From: Candidatus Paralachnospira sangeri
GTDB taxonomy: Bacteria > Bacillota > Clostridia > Lachnospirales > Lachnospiraceae
NCBI GenBank assembly: GCA_904397815.1
Contig: CAJFOT010000069.1
Coordinates: 1 to 38,684, forward strand
Direction of reading: 5' to 3'
DNA: 38,684 nt
In this document: one piece after another, positions 1 through 7,023 of the stretch
Numbering within the stretch: the first letter of the stretch is position 1
Layout of the letters: each line of letters opens with the position of its first letter
The notes under the pieces: generated by a model
Told to the model about the DNA's origin: nothing
The model's database searches: none
The model's input: only the letters and a program-made list of their open reading frames with translations
Position numbers and translations under genes: made by a program

Positions 1-56
1 AGAATGTCCCGCCCATATGGCGCTGTGTCCCAGAGCGTTGCCTCCCTGTCCGGCGG

Positions 57-165
57 TTCGTTCCTCACGCTTGTCCGTGAACGAAAACACATATGCTTTC
101 GTTCCTTGCCGCGGCTGTCGGGGCCGTCTGGACTGTGGCAAGCCCTCCTGAACGAAAACCATATG
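57..165. repeat. left-end intergenic repeat cluster (REP-like hairpins)
   Basis: This is non-coding DNA beyond the end of potD. TTCGTT (57-62) plus CACG (66-69) pair with CGTG (76-79) plus AACGAA (80-85). GAACGAAA (79-86) pairs with TTTCGTTC (97-104). The block GAACGAAAACACATATG (79-95) recurs with one base missing at 150-165. The 19-mer TGCCGCGGCTGTCGGGGCC (107-125) is found in inverted orientation near the right end of the window (38646-38664), and CTTTCGTTCCTTGCCGC (96-112) is repeated directly there. This suggests a dispersed intergenic repeat family whose hairpins may also end pot transcription. Positions 1-56 show no gene. Confidence 0.7.
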
Positions 166-166
166 A

Positions 167-1243
167 TTAATTAACAGAATAATCTTTGATTTCCAGCCAC
201 AGCTCGTTGTATTTTTCATCCCCTTCTGTTCCCAGGGAATAGAATACCTCACAGTTGGACAGAATGTCGTCGCCGGGGAATACAGCGGGGTTGCTTAACA
301 GTTCCTCGTCCATCAGTTCCTGAGCGCCTGTGTTGGGAGTAGAGTAGGTAATGTACTCAAAGTTTTTCAGCGCGATGTCCGGGCGGTTCAGGAAATTGAT
401 CCATGCCTCAGCATTTTCTTTGTTTTCAGCGTTAGCCGGGATTACCCAGGAGTCAATGAAGAAGTTGCTGCCCTCTTTGGGAACTGCGTAGGCCAGGTTT
501 TCATTGGATTCCTGAAGCTGAAGCACTTCGCCGGAGTAACACATGGCCAATGCGGCGCTCTCGGAGATCATGATATCTTTGATCTGATCCATCACATAGC
601 GCTGCAGCAGCGGTTTCTGTTCCAGCAGCAGGTTTTTGGCTTCTTCCAGCTCCTGATCATCAGTGGTATTGATGCTGTAACCCAGCAATTCCAGGGGCGC
701 TACAAACAGATCCCGGACGCTGTTGTACATAATGATTTCGCCGGCATATTTTTCATCCCACAGGATTGACCAGCTGTCTACCGGGTCGTCTACCAGTTCT
801 GTATTATACAGGATCCCCAGGGTGCCGAAGGTATAGGGAACAGAATATTTGTTTTCCGGATCAAAAGCCTTGGAACCTTCCATAATCGAGTCGCTGATGT
901 ATTCGATGTTGGGAATATTGTCAAAGTTAATTTCCTGGAGCAGGTTGTTGGCGATCATCTTCTCGATCATGTAGTCGGAAGGACATACTACGTCATAGGC
1001 AACACCGCCTGCCTCGATGATGGGGTACATTTCCTCGTTGGTTTCGAAAGTATCATAAATCACCTCAATGCCGGTTTCTTCCTCGAACATTTCGATCACC
1101 TCTTCATCGATGTATTCTCCCCAGTTATACACCTTTACGACACCGTTGTCAGCGGTTTCACCGCCGCCGGAACCGCCGTCGGAGCAGCCGGCCAGAGAAA
1201 AGCAGAGTGCCATGACAATTGCCAGCAGGATAATTTTTTTCAT
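167..1243 (-). CDS. potD: spermidine/putrescine ABC transporter substrate-binding lipoprotein PotD
   Basis: This 358-residue protein is the extracytoplasmic polyamine receptor of the PotABCD importer. A lipoprotein signal runs to lipobox LAGC with Cys20, followed by a Gly/Ser linker. The PotD-type pocket is visible: YNWGEY (Trp41, Tyr44), CPSDY (near 87-91), NSVRDLF (Arg177-Asp178) and FIDSWVIP (Asp264, Trp266), matching the aromatic and acidic residues that bind polyamines in the E. coli protein. The start is supported by a GGAGG site shortly upstream. It is the last gene of the pot operon, 27 bp after potC. Family assignment is firm; preference for spermidine or putrescine cannot be read from sequence. 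Confidence 0.95.
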   Translation of the reverse strand: MKKIILLAIVMALCFSLAGCSDGGSGGGETADNGVVKVYNWGEYIDEEVIEMFEEETGIEVIYDTFETNEEMYPIIEAGGVAYDVVCPSDYMIEKMIANNLLQEINFDNIPNIEYISDSIMEGSKAFDPENKYSVPYTFGTLGILYNTELVDDPVDSWSILWDEKYAGEIIMYNSVRDLFVAPLELLGYSINTTDDQELEEAKNLLLEQKPLLQRYVMDQIKDIMISESAALAMCYSGEVLQLQESNENLAYAVPKEGSNFFIDSWVIPANAENKENAEAWINFLNRPDIALKNFEYITYSTPNTGAQELMDEELLSNPAVFPGDDILSNCEVFYSLGTEGDEKYNELWLEIKDYSVN

Positions 1244-1270
1244 TTTTCTTTCTCCTCCATATGATATAAT

Positions 1271-2050
1271 TTAAGAATTTTTTACAGTTTTCTGCTTCGG
1301 CCGGTTGACGATCAGAAGCAGGATCAGCACTGACACGAACAGGATGGTGGACAGTGCATACAGACTGGGCCGGATGCCTTTTCGCACCTCGCTGTAAATC
1401 AGGGTGGACAGGGTATTGATGCCGGCGCCTCTGGTAAAATGGGTGATGATGAAATCATCCAGGGACATGGTGAAAGCCAGCAGAAAGCCGGACAGGATTC
1501 CGGGCAGAATATCCGGGAATGTAATCTTAAAAAAGGCATATACAGGTGTAGCGCCCAGATCCAGGGCGGCTTCATAAGTGCTGGGCTCCAGCTGTTTGAC
1601 CTTCGGCATCACACTGAGGATGACGTAAGGAATATTAAAGGTAATATGGGCGATCAGAACCGTCTGAAAACCCAGGCTCACCCCAAAGGCGATAAAACAC
1701 AGCATCAGGGAGATGCCGGTTACAATGTCCGCATTCAGCATGGGGATGTTGGTCAGTCCCATGATGACGGCTCTGGATTTGGGCTTCATTTTCTGAATGG
1801 CCAGACAGGCCGCTGTGCCGATGACAGTCGCGATGACAGATGAAAGCAGAGCGATCACCAGTGTGTTTCGCAAAGCAGACATAATCATGGAACTTTCGAA
1901 CATTTCCGTATACCATTTCAGACTGAATCCGCCCCACTGAGACATATATTTTGATTCATTGAAGGACAGAATCATCAGTGTCACAATTGGAGCGTATAGG
2001 AATACGAAGATAATGACCAGATAAAACCGTTCTAAAAATTTTCTTATCAA
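1271..2050 (-). CDS. potC: spermidine/putrescine ABC transporter permease PotC
   Basis: This inner-membrane permease of 259 residues has about six hydrophobic segments and the EAA-type cytoplasmic loop (YEAALDLGATPVYAFFKITFP) that contacts the PotA ATPase. The first codon is TTG, overlapping the potB stop as TTGA, with GGGAGG upstream; no better ATG is present, so translational coupling is likely. The protein begins [15 protein letters not shown] and ends in a lysine-rich cytoplasmic tail. It pairs with PotB as a heterodimeric channel. Length and topology match the PotC family. Confidence 0.93.
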   Translation of the reverse strand: MIRKFLERFYLVIIFVFLYAPIVTLMILSFNESKYMSQWGGFSLKWYTEMFESSMIMSALRNTLVIALLSSVIATVIGTAACLAIQKMKPKSRAVIMGLTNIPMLNADIVTGISLMLCFIAFGVSLGFQTVLIAHITFNIPYVILSVMPKVKQLEPSTYEAALDLGATPVYAFFKITFPDILPGILSGFLLAFTMSLDDFIITHFTRGAGINTLSTLIYSEVRKGIRPSLYALSTILFVSVLILLLIVNRPKQKTVKNS

Positions 2051-2865
2051 AATGCACCGCCCTCCCCGTCTTTGTCATATTTGGCGATCAATGCCATGCT
2101 GATCAGAATGAAGATCATCAGAACCAGAGAAAGCCCTGATCCCAGATGCCAGTTGGAGGTAAAAGTGAATTCCTGCTCAATGACATTGCCGATCAGCAAA
2201 ATCATGCCGCCGCCCAGCAGATTGGAGATGACGAAGGTGGTAAGGGCAGGAACAAAAACCATAGTGATGCCGCTGATGATGCCGGGCACGCTCAGAGGCA
2301 GAATCACGCGAAAAAAGGTCTGAACTCTGGTCGCCCCCAGATCATGGGCAGCTTCCACCACGTCATCGCCGATTTTCATCAGTACATTGTACAGGGGCAA
2401 TACCATAAAGGGTAGAAAGTTGTAAACCATGCCGAATATAATGGCTGTCTGCGTATTGATAATATTCAGTTCCGGAAGATGAAAAAACTCCAGAAGATTA
2501 TTAATCACGCCGTTTCTGTCCAGCAGTACCTGCCATGCCATGGTGCGCAGCAGGAAATTCATCCACATAGGAAGTACAAAGATAAATACAATCAGGCTGG
2601 TACGGTTTTTCGCGATTTTTTTCAGAATCATCGCCAGCGGATAAGCCGCCAGAAGGCAGATTCCGGTGCTGATCAGAGACAGCTTCAGGGCTCTCCACAG
2701 AGAGTTGGCCCGCTGCGGGTCTGTGATCGCCAGAATATTGTCCAGAGTGAAGGCGCCGGAGGCATCCGTCAGTCCGTAGTAAAAGATCAGGGCCAGGGGA
2801 ATAATCGTAAAGCCGATCATCCAGATCAGATAAGGGCCCGCCAGCAGTTTTCTAGTCAATTTCAC
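2047..2865 (-). CDS. potB: spermidine/putrescine ABC transporter permease PotB
   Basis: This is the second permease of the polyamine importer, with six membrane segments and the EAA loop [19 protein letters not shown]. The reading frame is open back to ATG at 2889, but that start lies 38 bp inside potA and has almost no ribosome site. GTG at 2865 gives the family-typical start [16 protein letters not shown] (272 residues), follows AAGGCGGTG, and overlaps potA by only 14 bp, so I prefer it with moderate certainty. It overlaps potC by 4 bp. PotB and PotC together form the translocation path. Confidence 0.92.
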   Translation of the reverse strand: MKLTRKLLAGPYLIWMIGFTIIPLALIFYYGLTDASGAFTLDNILAITDPQRANSLWRALKLSLISTGICLLAAYPLAMILKKIAKNRTSLIVFIFVLPMWMNFLLRTMAWQVLLDRNGVINNLLEFFHLPELNIINTQTAIIFGMVYNFLPFMVLPLYNVLMKIGDDVVEAAHDLGATRVQTFFRVILPLSVPGIISGITMVFVPALTTFVISNLLGGGMILLIGNVIEQEFTFTSNWHLGSGLSLVLMIFILISMALIAKYDKDGEGGAF

Positions 2866-3931
2866 CGTTGCCCACCGCCTTTTCATCATCGTCCACAGGT
2901 TTGTTCATAATCTGGATGTTAAAGGGATCTACCCTGATGCCCACCTCTGTCCCCACCGGGAAGCAGGCGGTGGAATGAACCAGCCACTCAAAGCCCCGGG
3001 CGGTCACTTCCATCTCATAGTGGACGCCCTTGAAGATCAGATGGGTTACAACGCCGTCGATGATACCCTCGCCGGCGGGAACCAGCTCCACATCCTCAGG
3101 GCGGATCACCACATCTACCGGCTGCATGGTGCCGAATCCTGTGTCCACACAGACAAAGCGGGCGCCCAGCACTTCCACCAGCTTGTCTTCGATCATCATG
3201 CCGTCCAGCAGGTTGCTGTCGCCGATAAAATCAGCCACAAAGGCATTCTCAGGCTCATTGTAGATATCCTCCGGCGTGCCCATTTGCTGGATATATCCCT
3301 GATTCATGACCACGATGGTGTCAGACATGGTGAGGGCCTCCTCCTGGTCATGGGTTACATAGATGAAGGTGATGCCCAGCTCATTTTTCAGACGTATCAG
3401 TTCATACTGCATATCCTGGCGGAGCTTCAGGTCCAGGGCGCCCAGAGGCTCATCCAGCAGGAGAACCCGTGGTTCATTGACGATGGCTCTTGCGATGGCG
3501 ATACGCTGCTGCTGGCCGCCGCTCAGGGATGTTACCTGACGGTGTTCATAACCGTCCAGGTTTACCAGTTTCAGGGCGTAGGAAATTTTATCTTTAATGT
3601 ACTGCTGAGATTTTCCCTTGATTTTCAGGCCGAAGGCAATGTTCTCTGCCACGTCCATGTGGGGGAAAAGAGCATATTTCTGAAAAACCGTGTTGACAGG
3701 GCGCCTGTTCGGGGGAAGAGCAGTAATATCTTTGCCTTCGAAAATCACAGTTCCCTGGTCGGGGGACTCAAAGCCGCCGATAATTCTGAGTGTTGTAGTT
3801 TTCCCGCAGCCGCTGGGGCCCAGCAGAGTGACAAATTCGTTCTCTTTTACAGAAAGATTCAGATCATCGAGAACCATCGTTCCGTCGAAAGACTTGGTAA
3901 TATTGCGCAGATCAATCAATACATCTTTCAT
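2852..3931 (-). CDS. potA: spermidine/putrescine ABC transporter ATP-binding protein PotA
   Basis: This cytoplasmic ATPase energises PotBC. It has Walker [10 protein letters not shown] (near residue 38), Q-loop FQKYALFP, signature [14 protein letters not shown], Walker [13 protein letters not shown], and the H-loop [10 protein letters not shown]-terminal TOBE-like domain ([11 protein letters not shown] onward) gives 359 residues in all, the usual PotA length. An in-frame ATG four codons upstream overlaps the ribosome site; GGAGG five bases before ATG at 3931 decides the start. It is the second gene of the operon, 34 bp after the XRE-cupin regulator gene. Confidence 0.95.
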   Translation of the reverse strand: MKDVLIDLRNITKSFDGTMVLDDLNLSVKENEFVTLLGPSGCGKTTTLRIIGGFESPDQGTVIFEGKDITALPPNRRPVNTVFQKYALFPHMDVAENIAFGLKIKGKSQQYIKDKISYALKLVNLDGYEHRQVTSLSGGQQQRIAIARAIVNEPRVLLLDEPLGALDLKLRQDMQYELIRLKNELGITFIYVTHDQEEALTMSDTIVVMNQGYIQQMGTPEDIYNEPENAFVADFIGDSNLLDGMMIEDKLVEVLGARFVCVDTGFGTMQPVDVVIRPEDVELVPAGEGIIDGVVTHLIFKGVHYEMEVTARGFEWLVHSTACFPVGTEVGIRVDPFNIQIMNKPVDDDEKAVGNGEID

Positions 3932-3965
3932 GGCGACCTCCATAAGTAAAAATAATGAGTGGGTG

Positions 3966-4499
3966 TTAAAAACTGGGCGGCGAACTTACCCACAGCAGGA
4001 CAGCGCCGCTTTTTGAGGTAATATAGTGTTTTTTGTCGGACGTAAAATAGAAGGATTCCCCTTTTTTCGCCCGCAGGGTTTTCGCGCCGATATGAAGGGT
4101 GACAGACCCCTGAAGCACATATCCGAATTCCTCTCCCTCATGGGGATTGTCAGGATAGGTAGAACCGCCGGCCTCAAGCGTCAGCAGGATTGGCTCCATG
4201 ATATTTTTCTGCGCGTTTGGGATGATCCACTGAATCTGATTGTTCAGTTCCACATCTGTTTTCTCAAAATAATCATTTTTTCCGAATACGATCTGGTCAT
4301 CATCGGTATCGTTAAAAAAATCGGAGATATTTGTTCCCAGACACTGCAGGATATCGATCAGGGTGGCGATAGAGGGGGATGTCAGATCCCGTTCTACCTG
4401 GGAGATGAACCCTTTGGACAGTTCTGCTCTGTTAGCCAGTTCCTCCTGAGTCAGCCCTTTCAGCACCCGCAGGTTCTTGATTTTGCTTCCGATCTCCAT
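3966..4499 (-). CDS. XRE-family regulator with C-terminal cupin domain (polyamine-operon regulator)
   Basis: This 177-residue protein has an N-terminal helix-turn-helix (residues about 5-60: [19 protein letters not shown]) and a C-terminal cupin (about 105-177: [20 protein letters not shown], then KKGESFYF). This is the architecture of PuuR-type and related small-molecule-responsive repressors. An upstream ATG at 4541 is possible, but AAAGGAG nine bases before ATG 4499 fits better. It is first in the pot operon. Two perfect inverted repeats in the leader (4576-4590, 4595-4609) are likely its operators, implying autoregulation, perhaps with a polyamine as ligand. The ligand is inference. Confidence 0.9.
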   Translation of the reverse strand: MEIGSKIKNLRVLKGLTQEELANRAELSKGFISQVERDLTSPSIATLIDILQCLGTNISDFFNDTDDDQIVFGKNDYFEKTDVELNNQIQWIIPNAQKNIMEPILLTLEAGGSTYPDNPHEGEEFGYVLQGSVTLHIGAKTLRAKKGESFYFTSDKKHYITSKSGAVLLWVSSPPSF

Positions 4500-4575
4500 A
4501 AATGAAGGCTCCTTTCCGATTACAGGCATATTGTCTGCCAATTCAGAAAACGCAAGTTTATGTGTAAAAAATAAG

Positions 4576-4609
4576 TAAACTGTGAGTTTAGTGATAAACT
4601 GAAAGTTTA
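4576..4609. promoter_or_regulatory. tandem TAAACT-N3-AGTTTA operators
   Basis: There are two perfect 15-bp inverted repeats, TAAACTGTGAGTTTA (4576-4590) and TAAACTGAAAGTTTA (4595-4609), with centres 19 bp apart. A degenerate third copy keeps only the AGTTTA half (4555-4560). They lie about 18-51 bases downstream of the predicted transcription start of the XRE-cupin-pot operon. The helix-turn-helix protein encoded immediately downstream is the obvious candidate to bind them as an autorepressor. Confidence 0.75.
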
Positions 4610-4633
4610 GTATTTCAAAACATGCTAAGGAAC

Positions 4634-4661
4634 ATTATACACACTCAGAGGATTCTGTCAA
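4634..4661 (-). promoter_or_regulatory. promoter of the XRE-cupin-potABCD operon
   Basis: On the minus strand, TTGACA (4656-4661) is followed after 16 bp by TATAAT (4634-4639), both perfect consensus hexamers. Transcription would start near 4627, giving a leader of roughly 130 bases that contains the tandem operators. No other good promoter was seen upstream of the operon. Confidence 0.8.
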
Positions 4662-4708
4662 TAAGAAAATGAAAAAACGTAAAATGAGCCGGGCTTCTGA
4701 GAAATGTC

Positions 4709-4751
4709 AAAAAAATAAGCAAACTTCCGCTGATCGAAAGTCTGCTTATTT
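4709..4751 (-). terminator. terminator of tRNA-Leu(AAG)
   Basis: Reading the minus strand, AATAAGCAGACTTT (4750-4737) pairs with AAGTTTGCTTATT (4726-4714) around a 10-base loop and is followed by a run of T. The stem has one or two mismatches. It begins ten bases beyond the tRNA 3' end. Confidence 0.7.
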
Positions 4752-4760
4752 AGTATGTCG

Positions 4761-4845
4761 TGCAGTTGACGGGACTTGAACCCGTACGGTCTCAATGACC
4801 ACTAGATCCTTAGTCTAGCGCGTATGCCAATTCCGCCACAACTGC
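4761..4845 (-). tRNA. tRNA-Leu (anticodon AAG)
   Basis: This is an 85-nt class II tRNA. The acceptor stem is GCAGTTG/CAACTGC with discriminator A, and the 3' CCA is not encoded. The anticodon stem CTAGA/TCTAG encloses loop CTAAGGA, so positions 34-36 are AAG (codon CUU, plus CUC and others if A34 is deaminated to inosine). The long variable arm GGTC-ATTGA-GACC identifies leucine, and the T-loop is TTCAAGT. The first 28 bases are identical to the tRNA-Leu(CAG) gene at 5674. Confidence 0.93.
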
Positions 4846-4983
4846 GTCAGCAAATGGTATTATAGCATCATTTGCTGTTAAATGCAAGTGTTTTTTGCAG
4901 CTTGCACATCTGCATTTTAACCGAATCAGGGAAGTTCTCTGTCTCATATTGCAAAAAGCAATAAGAGGGGTGGGAATTTGCCT

Positions 4984-5013
4984 TTGATTCTGTTATAATG
5001 ATAACGTTATAAT
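4984..5013 (+). promoter_or_regulatory. promoter of the small Cys-rich protein gene
   Basis: TTGATT (4984-4989) is followed after 18 bp by TATAAT (5008-5013). A second TATAAT at 4994-4999 and the palindrome ATAACGTTAT (5001-5010) between them might allow a regulator to bind. The leader would be only about 17 bases. Confidence 0.6.
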
Positions 5014-5036
5014 CAGTGCATGAGGGGGGAGATATG

Positions 5037-5471
5037 ATGGGAACGATCTGCGGATTGGATTGCTGTGATGTCTGTAAGAAAAAAGAGGTGTGCGGCGGCT
5101 GTGAAAAGACAGGCGGGCACCCGTTCGGCGGCGGCTGTATCGCGGCTGAGCATATCACCAGAGATGGTGTAATGGCATTTCAGCATTTTAAACAGATGTT
5201 GATAGAGGAGTTTAATGGGCTGGGGATCAGAGATCTGCGTGTGGAGGACTTAAATCTGCTGGATGGGGCATATGTGAATTTGGTTTATCAGCTCCCCAAT
5301 GGAGAGTCTGTAAAGCTTCTGAAAGACAATTATGTGTACCTGGGAAATCAAATTGAAATTCCTGGTGAGGAAAGGTGCTATGGAATTGTGGCAGATAATG
5401 ATTATCTGCTGGTGTGCTCATATGGATGCGGAGGGTCAGAACCGCAGATTATCTGCTATAAAAAACGATGA
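5037..5471 (+). CDS. small Cys-rich protein, DUF3795-like
   Basis: This is a 144-residue soluble protein. Its N-terminus is a dense cysteine cluster, MGTICGLDCCDVCKKK then VCGGCEKTGG and GGCIAAEH, resembling DUF3795-type putative metal-binding proteins. The remainder carries no motif I recognise. The frame extends up to a GTG at 5016, but GGGGGGAG (5024-5031) before the paired ATGs at 5034 and 5037 makes ATG 5037 the best start. It lies between two oppositely oriented tRNA-Leu genes with its own promoter. Cellular role unknown; zinc or Fe-S binding is inference from the cysteines. Confidence 0.75.
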   Translation: MGTICGLDCCDVCKKKEVCGGCEKTGGHPFGGGCIAAEHITRDGVMAFQHFKQMLIEEFNGLGIRDLRVEDLNLLDGAYVNLVYQLPNGESVKLLKDNYVYLGNQIEIPGEERCYGIVADNDYLLVCSYGCGGSEPQIICYKKR

Positions 5472-5567
5472 GGATCGGAGCGGCGGGGCAAAGACAGGCT
5501 GTCGGGAGCTTTTGCTGAGCCAGTTGCGGCAAGATTCGAAAAAATTTAATTTTTTCAAACAAAACTG

Positions 5568-5596
5568 TTGACATATCTGGCAGGACGTGGTATTAT
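5568..5596 (+). promoter_or_regulatory. promoter of tRNA-Leu(CAG)
   Basis: TTGACA (5568-5573) is followed after exactly 17 bp by TATTAT (5591-5596). Transcription would start near 5603, about 70 bases before the mature tRNA. Just upstream, GAAAAAAT-TTA-ATTTTTTC (5538-5556) is an AT-only inverted repeat that could weakly stop the preceding gene. Confidence 0.75.
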
Positions 5597-5673
5597 AAAT
5601 GAGCGTCAGGGATGACTGGTAAACAACTCGAAAGAGAAGAAGAGTCAGATCAGAAATGACGGCTGAATCAAAT

Positions 5674-5758
5674 GCAGTTGTGGCGGAATTGGCATACGCG
5701 CATGATTCAGGTTCATGTGAGCATAGCGCTCGTGCGGGTTCAAGTCCCGCCAACTGCA
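5674..5758 (+). tRNA. tRNA-Leu (anticodon CAG)
   Basis: This is an 85-nt class II tRNA with acceptor GCAGTTG/CAACTGC and discriminator A. Anticodon stem CATGA/TCATG encloses loop TTCAGGT, giving CAG (codon CUG). The long variable arm GAGC-...-GCTC and T-loop TTCAAGT are present; CCA is not encoded. Its first 28 bases equal those of the AAG isoacceptor about 0.9 kb away on the other strand, so the pair probably arose by duplication. Confidence 0.95.
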
Positions 5759-5765
5759 CGAAAAG

Positions 5766-5792
5766 GACCTTGAATGAATCAAGGTCTTTTTT
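5766..5792 (+). terminator. terminator of tRNA-Leu(CAG)
   Basis: GACCTTGA (5766-5773) pairs with TCAAGGTC (5779-5786) around a five-base loop, followed by six T residues. A classic intrinsic terminator eight bases beyond the tRNA. Confidence 0.9.
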
Positions 5793-5884
5793 GCTGTATA
5801 AAAAAGTTTTTTGGTCATATGAAAATGTTCGGTAAGGCCGCAGGGGTGGGATTGCGGCAGGAATGTTAAAAGAGGAGGATGGAA

Positions 5885-6649
5885 ATGTATCTGAAATTGA
5901 TTGCCTGTAAAGTGCTGCAGCGGGAGGTTGCCAGTTTGATGTACCGGTGTCCCAATACCATCGATGTGACAATGATTAAGCAGGGATATCATGAAACGCC
6001 AGAGATTCTCAGAAAGGTTCTCCAGGAGGAGATTGACCGGATTGATGGCAATACTGACCCTCATACCAATGATTTGGCGGAATGCAGACTGGATGCAATT
6101 CTGATGGGGTATGGCTTATGTTCGAATGCGGTAACAGGGCTGCGCAGCAAAAAATACCGGATTGTTGTCCCCAGAGCCCATGACTGTGCCACGCTGGTAA
6201 TGGGAAGCAAGGAAATATATCAGCAGTGTTTTGATACCTACAAAGGTTCTTATTTTTATACCAGCGGCTGGCTGGAGCTGGGGGCGGCTTTGGGCACAGA
6301 AGAGGATCATCTGAGGAGGAAACGCCAGGAATTTATGGCGAAATATGATGATGAGGACACAGTGGAATACCTTCTGGATATGGAACGGGAAATGGTGAAG
6401 AATTACAGCCACATTACGTATGTGGAGTGGCCTGAGCTGGCAGATCGGCAGACGGAGCAGAAGGCCAGGGAGATGGCAGACAGCCGTGGCTGGGCCTACC
6501 ATCACATGGAAGGGAAGAATACACTGCTGGCCGACTTGCTGAATGGAAACTGGGACGAGGACCGGTTTCTGGTGATTGAGCCGGGGCAGACGGCGGCGCC
6601 TGATTATGACGGGAATATCATGAAGATAAAACAGAACGGGGATATGTAA
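5885..6649 (+). CDS. DUF1638 domain-containing protein
   Basis: This 254-residue soluble protein has DUF1638 signatures: KLIACKVLQREV at the N-terminus, MGYGLCSNAVTGL near 80-92 and PRAHDCATLVMGSKEIY near 98-114. The conserved Cys and His residues suggest metal or cofactor binding, but no activity is established to my knowledge. DUF1638 genes are often found near corrinoid methyltransferases. None is adjacent here, although two URO-D-family genes lie 4 and 19 kb away. AGAGGAGG (5871-5878) overlaps an ATG at 5879 and sits six bases before ATG 5885, which decides the start. Appears monocistronic, ending at the 6671-6754 hairpin. Confidence 0.85.
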   Translation: MYLKLIACKVLQREVASLMYRCPNTIDVTMIKQGYHETPEILRKVLQEEIDRIDGNTDPHTNDLAECRLDAILMGYGLCSNAVTGLRSKKYRIVVPRAHDCATLVMGSKEIYQQCFDTYKGSYFYTSGWLELGAALGTEEDHLRRKRQEFMAKYDDEDTVEYLLDMEREMVKNYSHITYVEWPELADRQTEQKAREMADSRGWAYHHMEGKNTLLADLLNGNWDEDRFLVIEPGQTAAPDYDGNIMKIKQNGDM

Positions 6650-6670
6650 ATAGGATAAAAAGCGAAACGA

Positions 6671-6754
6671 AAAAGAACAGGAGAAACAGCTCCGGCGTAG
6701 GAGGGCAGGTCAGGCTGCTGCCTTTTGCCAGAGCTGTTTTTCCTATTCTTTTTT
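6671..6754. terminator. bidirectional terminator between convergent genes
   Basis: A run from AAAAGAACAGG through AAACAGCTC (6671-6692) pairs with GAGCTGTTTTTCC through TTCTTTT (6731-6752). Inside it GGCAG (6704-6708) pairs with CTGCC (6718-6722). A-rich and T-rich flanks on the two sides fit termination of both the DUF1638 gene (plus) and the trk-DUF1858 operon (minus). Confidence 0.7.
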
Positions 6755-6805
6755 GTTGTAATCAGCGGGAATCAGGTGAATTCGCATGAAATTTCATGCG
6801 GGGAT

Positions 6806-7006
6806 TTACATATTCAAATGAAGATTCAGTTTTCTCACCAGAATCACAGGGTCTACGCCGTGGCTCTCGGCAGCTTCTTCCAGTGTTTCGCCGGATGCGG
6901 AAGCGCATGACACGCAGTTCATTCCGGACTGAGCCAGAATCTGGGCCGCTTTGGGATAAGTCTTTACAATTTCTTCGATCGTCATATCCAGTGTAATTTG
7001 AATCAT
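6806..7006 (-). CDS. DUF1858 domain-containing protein
   Basis: This 66-residue protein, from MIQITLDMTIEEIVK, matches the small DUF1858 fold, also seen at the N-terminus of ScdA/RIC-type proteins and in short putative disulfide proteins. It has a GMNCVSCASASGETLEEAA stretch with two cysteines spaced C-x2-C. The frame extends to 7039, but AAGGAG nine bases before ATG 7006 supports the shorter form. It follows trkH by 17 bp on the same strand and is probably co-transcribed. Possible redox or Fe-S repair role is known for relatives only. Confidence 0.85.
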   Translation of the reverse strand: MIQITLDMTIEEIVKTYPKAAQILAQSGMNCVSCASASGETLEEAAESHGVDPVILVRKLNLHLNM

Positions 7007-7023
7007 ATCCGTTTTCTCCTTTC

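Noticed and set aside
1-166. Insertion sequence or transposon end at the left edge
   Set aside because: No transposase, and the repeats are short palindromes of REP type rather than IS termini.
2975-3949. 324-residue open frame on the plus strand
   Set aside because: Antisense to potA, which has complete ATPase motifs; no ribosome site and no family resemblance.
4868-5158. 96-residue minus-strand frame near the tRNA-Leu(AAG) gene
   Set aside because: It overlaps the Cys-rich gene and its promoter, with no start signal and low-complexity composition.
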